NCBI GenBank assembly: GCA_016873895.1
Contig: VGVV01000009.1
Coordinates: 1 to 64,000, forward strand
DNA from: Ignavibacteria bacterium
GTDB taxonomy: Bacteria; Bacteroidota; Ignavibacteria; Kapaibacteriales; Kapaibacteriaceae
DNA: 64,000 nt
Reading direction: 5' to 3'
Made by a program: the position numbers and the translations under genes. The notes beneath the pieces are model-generated. The model did not search any database and was not told the DNA's origin. It saw only the letters and a program-made list of their open reading frames with translations. Positions 61,586 through 64,000 of this stretch are shown here, piece after piece. Position 1 is the stretch's first letter. The number at the start of each line of letters is the position of its first letter.

Positions 61586-62593
61586 TTAACTCTTCCGATT
61601 CATCAGAAGCTTAGCCATGAGCCCCATTAGCTCACGTGCCTCGGTCTCGGGCAGGGAGTTCAGGTGCGCATGGGCGCGTGAGGTACGTTGTTCGACCACG
61701 GCCTTGGCATCGGCAATCACACCATAATGCTCCATCATGTCGATCACAGCTGGCACGGTTTCCCGTGGCAGTCCATTCTTGGCAAAGAAGGAGTAGATCA
61801 TTTCGCGATGTTCTTCGGTAGCTGCGCTGTTCTTGCGAACGCGTCGTGCGCACTCGATCACAAGCCACGTGCGCTTGCCTTCGACGATGTCTCCGCCGGG
61901 CTGCTTCCCAAACTGCTCCGACCCAAAGAGGTCGAGTATGTCGTCCTGCATTTGAAACGCAATGCCGATCTCTCGCGCAAACATTCTGAGCGCCTCGACG
62001 CGGCCGTTTGTTGTGCCCCCTACATTGCCGCCGATGGCAACAGACATCTCGAGCAGACGTGCCGTCTTGCGCTCGATCATGGTGAAGTACTCATCGGTTG
62101 TAACGTCGGCACGCTGCATGAAGTCCATATCCAGGGCCTGGCCGTCACAGACGTCGATAAGACCTGTCGAGAACGAATCCACAACATCAAGTGGACGTGG
62201 AGCGTGGTGCGCGCTGCGCAGCAGTAGGCGCATGGCCATGCCCATCATCACATCGCCCGAAAGAATCGCTGTGTTGGTGTCCCACTTTACATGCACCGTT
62301 TCACGTCCACGACGCTTCGCAGAGCTGTCCATAATGTCATCATGCACCAGCGTAAAATTGTGTAGAAGCTCCACAGCAACAGCCGCCGGAAGCGCCACTG
62401 CGCGGTTGCCGCCCACACATTCACATGCAAGCAACGTCAGCACTGGACGTATCCGTTTGCCACCGCCTTCGAAGAGATAATGAACGGGATCGTACAGACA
62501 GCCGGGCTCGTCGAATTCTGCGAGAGCGCTCTGAAGTGCCTCCTCAACCTCTGTCAGGTAGGGGGCTAAGGCTTCTTGTGAAATGTTGGCCAT
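61586..62593 (-). CDS. Polyprenyl (probably geranylgeranyl) diphosphate synthase
   Basis: From ATG 62593 (MANISQEALAPYLTEVEEAL) 335 residues; ATG 62620 is also possible but overlaps fni. The all-helical trans-prenyltransferase family: GGGKRIRPVLTLLACECVGG, the first Asp-rich motif LVHDDIMDSSAKRRGRETVH, and the second MQDDILDLFGSEQFGKQPGG. The K of GKQPG and the IEGKRT-like EGKRTW are present. Residues just before the first Asp motif (LLHNFTLV) set chain length; aromatic Phe close to the motif suggests a short-to-medium product such as GGPP, but this is inference. It is located directly after IPP isomerase. Confidence 0.92.
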   Translation of the reverse strand: MANISQEALAPYLTEVEEALQSALAEFDEPGCLYDPVHYLFEGGGKRIRPVLTLLACECVGGNRAVALPAAVAVELLHNFTLVHDDIMDSSAKRRGRETVHVKWDTNTAILSGDVMMGMAMRLLLRSAHHAPRPLDVVDSFSTGLIDVCDGQALDMDFMQRADVTTDEYFTMIERKTARLLEMSVAIGGNVGGTTNGRVEALRMFAREIGIAFQMQDDILDLFGSEQFGKQPGGDIVEGKRTWLVIECARRVRKNSAATEEHREMIYSFFAKNGLPRETVPAVIDMMEHYGVIADAKAVVEQRTSRAHAHLNSLPETEARELMGLMAKLLMNRKS

Positions 62594-62607
62594 CGGTGCA
62601 GCGGTGG

Positions 62608-63636
62608 TCAATGGAGACATATCATGTTTTCAGTGGTACGTAGTTGCTCGAGTGAGCCGGACCCTGAAAGAAACATCATTTGTCGGATCTGCAGTTCCCA
62701 GCTGCGCACAAGTTGCAAAATTGCAGCGGTTCCACCGGCATGGTGTGCTAATAATAAAGGACGCGCCGCACCAGCAAGGTTAGCGCCCAGAGCAACGGCT
62801 TTGGCGATATCCACACCGTTCGAGATGCCGCCCGAGGCGATAAGTGTTGGCACAATGCCCCGGCATTGCACGAGCGCCTCGGCCGTGGGTATCCCAACGT
62901 CCCATAAATGATCTACCTGGTCGGGGGTTGGGTGACGCATAATCTCGACGGCAGACCACGACGTGCCGCCCGCTCCGGCAACATCGATCATCTCTACACC
63001 TACCCCCGCCAAACGCTGTGCCACGTTCATGGAAATCCCTGCACCAACTTCTTTCACAACCACCGGAACCGGCGAATGCTCAACAAGCCAGGCAATAGCA
63101 CCAGTTACCCCGCGGTACTCTGGCTCGCCTTCAGGCTGCGTGAGTTCTTGCAGCGGATTAAGGTGCAGAGCAAGGGCCGAAGCGCCGACCATCTCGATGG
63201 CTGCCTCGACCATGCGATCGAGGATTCCTGCGCGCTTCCAGCGAACGGCCTGCACAGCGCCGATGTTGGCAAGGATGGGCACGTTGTGTGAAAACTGCTT
63301 TACAACAGTAAACGATTCACGGTGCTCGGCTGACTCAAGACATGCGCGCATCGACCCAACGCCCATCGCAATGCCCAGGTCCTGGCATGCCTCAGCAAGG
63401 TCGCCATTGATGCGTGTTGCATCTGGATAGCCCCCTGTCATACCCGTGATCATCAGCGGCAGCTTGAGCGTTGTTCCCAGGAACGGCGTCTGGGTGGAGA
63501 TTTCTGCAACATCAATCTCAGGCAGGGCGTTGTAGACGAACTCCCAATCATCAAACGACGTCCGTTTGCGACGAAACCGTACATCTTCCTGCAGCGCTAT
63601 GCGCACATGATCTTCTTTGCGAGAATGAACAGACAT
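62608..63636 (-). CDS. fni: Type 2 isopentenyl-diphosphate delta-isomerase
   Basis: 342 residues. FMN-dependent IDI-2: SRKEDHVRIALQEDVRFRRK at the start contains the IPP-binding R-K-x-x-H. MITGMTGGYPDATRINGDLA is the flavin-binding loop; GVGSMRACLESAEH, LALHLNPLQELTQPEGE (with the catalytic Gln/Glu region) and VVVKEVGAGIS follow. GAGGTSWSAVE and IASGGISNGVDIAKAVALGA form the phosphate-binding end. It interconverts IPP and DMAPP, feeding the adjacent prenyl synthase. AGGA lies nine bases before ATG 63636. Confidence 0.96.
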   Translation of the reverse strand: MSVHSRKEDHVRIALQEDVRFRRKRTSFDDWEFVYNALPEIDVAEISTQTPFLGTTLKLPLMITGMTGGYPDATRINGDLAEACQDLGIAMGVGSMRACLESAEHRESFTVVKQFSHNVPILANIGAVQAVRWKRAGILDRMVEAAIEMVGASALALHLNPLQELTQPEGEPEYRGVTGAIAWLVEHSPVPVVVKEVGAGISMNVAQRLAGVGVEMIDVAGAGGTSWSAVEIMRHPTPDQVDHLWDVGIPTAEALVQCRGIVPTLIASGGISNGVDIAKAVALGANLAGAARPLLLAHHAGGTAAILQLVRSWELQIRQMMFLSGSGSLEQLRTTENMICLH

Positions 63637-63647
63637 ACAATTCCTGA

Positions 63648-64000
63648 TTACCGTCGAACAACAAACCTCTCGCCTGCTAACTGCGTTACGAGCCCGGAAA
63701 GTTCAAACTCCAACAGTTTACCTCGTGCCGTGGCCACATCACATGCAAACATCGCGCAAAACTCATCAACGTGATGAGGGGCTCCATCATCGATCCGTAG
63801 TACCTCCAGTGGCAGTTGCGACATTGCTCGCGCAGTGCCTTGAGGAATACCTATTACTGATGTGCTTGAGAGCAGCATCGTAGCCTTACCCGAGCTGATG
63901 AGAGCATTGCACCCCTCGCTCCGTGCAGAGGTAATGGGTCCGGGCACAGCATAGAGGGGCTTACCTTGCTGACGCGCAAACTCTGCCGTGATCAACGCAC
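63648..64000 (-). CDS. dprA: DprA (DNA processing protein A), C-terminal part
   Basis: The frame is open to the window edge. It begins A-L-I-T-A-E-F-A-R-Q-Q-G, the conserved S-G-x-L-I-T-A segment of the Rossmann-like DprA fold. It continues KPLYAVPGPITSARSEGCNA and LISSGKATML, then a winged-helix C-terminal domain (LEVLRIDDGAPHHVDEFCAM to LVTQLAGERFVVRR). DprA loads RecA onto incoming single-stranded DNA during natural transformation. The N-terminal two-thirds lies outside. It ends 11 bases before fni. Confidence 0.93.
   Translation of the reverse strand, partial: ALITAEFARQQGKPLYAVPGPITSARSEGCNALISSGKATMLLSSTSVIGIPQGTARAMSQLPLEVLRIDDGAPHHVDEFCAMFACDVATARGKLLEFELSGLVTQLAGERFVVRR

Larger units (their letters stand above)
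1139..63436. repeat. Dispersed octamer AGGGGGCT / AGCCCCCT (23 copies)
   Basis: Starts of AGGGGGCT on the plus strand: 16509, 20680, 23394, 24408, 33883, 45081, 45354, 48712, 49080, 50832, 52170, 53330, 54704, 62560. Starts of AGCCCCCT: 1139, 4724, 29417, 42244, 42314, 43753, 44337, 58207, 63429. At equal base frequencies about 2 would be expected in 64 kb on both strands. The 4-G form AGGGGCT/AGCCCCT adds about 31 (for example 1716, 7218, 9218, 18188, 22588, 27315, 29026, 33032, 38893, 46348, 49737, 54598, 63955), against about 8 expected. Runs of five G or C elsewhere are mostly variants (AGGGGGC). Positions were read by eye; a few may have been missed. Confidence 0.8.

Noticed and set aside
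1139-63436. AGGGG(G)CT copies as Shine-Dalgarno or terminator sequences
   Set aside because: Nearly all copies are deep inside coding regions and in both orientations, so neither role fits.
1-64000. CRISPR arrays, tRNA or rRNA genes, prophage
   Set aside because: No regular direct repeats with spacers, no cloverleaf-like or rRNA-like sequences, and no phage structural genes were seen; intergenic space is too small for most of them.

Overview
The window looks like a chromosomal segment from a member of the Bacteroidota/Chlorobiota (FCB) group. Evidence: four large secreted proteins with C-terminal modules that resemble type IX secretion sorting domains, a DUF5683 protein, a PorT-like barrel/OmpA protein, an FtsB/DivIC protein, and several upstream sequences matching the Bacteroidota -7 element TAnnTTTG. 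A Kapabacteria- or Ignavibacteria-like lineage is plausible, but this is inference. Base composition is close to 50% GC, genes are tightly packed, and many neighbours overlap by ATGA. I saw no tRNA, rRNA or CRISPR.

Layout. 1-1000: the tail of a membrane protein, an AT-rich gap, and a HI1419/HI1420-type toxin-antitoxin pair whose toxin carries an in-frame TGA. 1-4.5 kb: feoAB (ferrous iron) convergent with mgtE (Mg2+). 4.5-10.4 kb: a tripartite MacAB-TolC-like exporter operon with one ATPase and two different permeases. 10.4-14.9 kb: two tandem diverged paralogues, typA/bipA, a lipoprotein and a His-rich membrane protein. 15.0-16.05 kb: a truncated IS3/IS407-type insertion sequence joined to the last ~57 codons of an outer-membrane barrel gene. 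16.0-23.1 kb: lipoprotein, methyltransferase, recR, pspA, a double OmpA-domain protein, DUF5683, a lipoprotein RidA, ftsB and a T9SS cargo protein. 23.1-28.8 kb: hrpB, gcvP and a periplasmic HMA protein. 28.9-34.3 kb: an RND exporter in which the inner-membrane pump is fused to its TolC-like partner. 34.4-39.8 kb: fumC, a secreted metzincin-like protease and murB. 39.8-48.5 kb: an MRP/ABCC-like single-chain ABC exporter, two LOG-family enzymes, a small membrane protein and a huge Asp-box (VPS10-like) secreted protein. 48.5-50.8 kb: a CrtI-like oxidoreductase and ubiE/menG. 51-57.2 kb: a DUF6438 lipoprotein, a 1498-residue secreted protein (choice-of-anchor I, phytase-esterase-like, five Ig domains), pyrE and xth. 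57.2-57.4 kb: a 185-bp REP-doublet-like element filling the gap between convergent genes. 57.4-64 kb: DoxX/YkgB-like, LolA-like, ABC-2 transporter, murD, polyprenyl diphosphate synthase, type 2 IPP isomerase and the end of dprA.

Themes: envelope export (three different exporter architectures), isoprenoid and quinone metabolism (fni, polyprenyl synthase, CrtI-like, UbiE), peptidoglycan precursor enzymes (murB, murD), and T9SS cargo. The most unusual signal is not a gene. The octamer AGGGGGCT (either strand) occurs 23 times by eye, where about 2 are expected at equal base frequencies, and the 4-G form AGGGGCT occurs about 31 times. It lies mainly inside genes in both orientations. A second general signal is that several -7-like elements sit 3-6 bases before the start codon, which suggests leaderless mRNAs.
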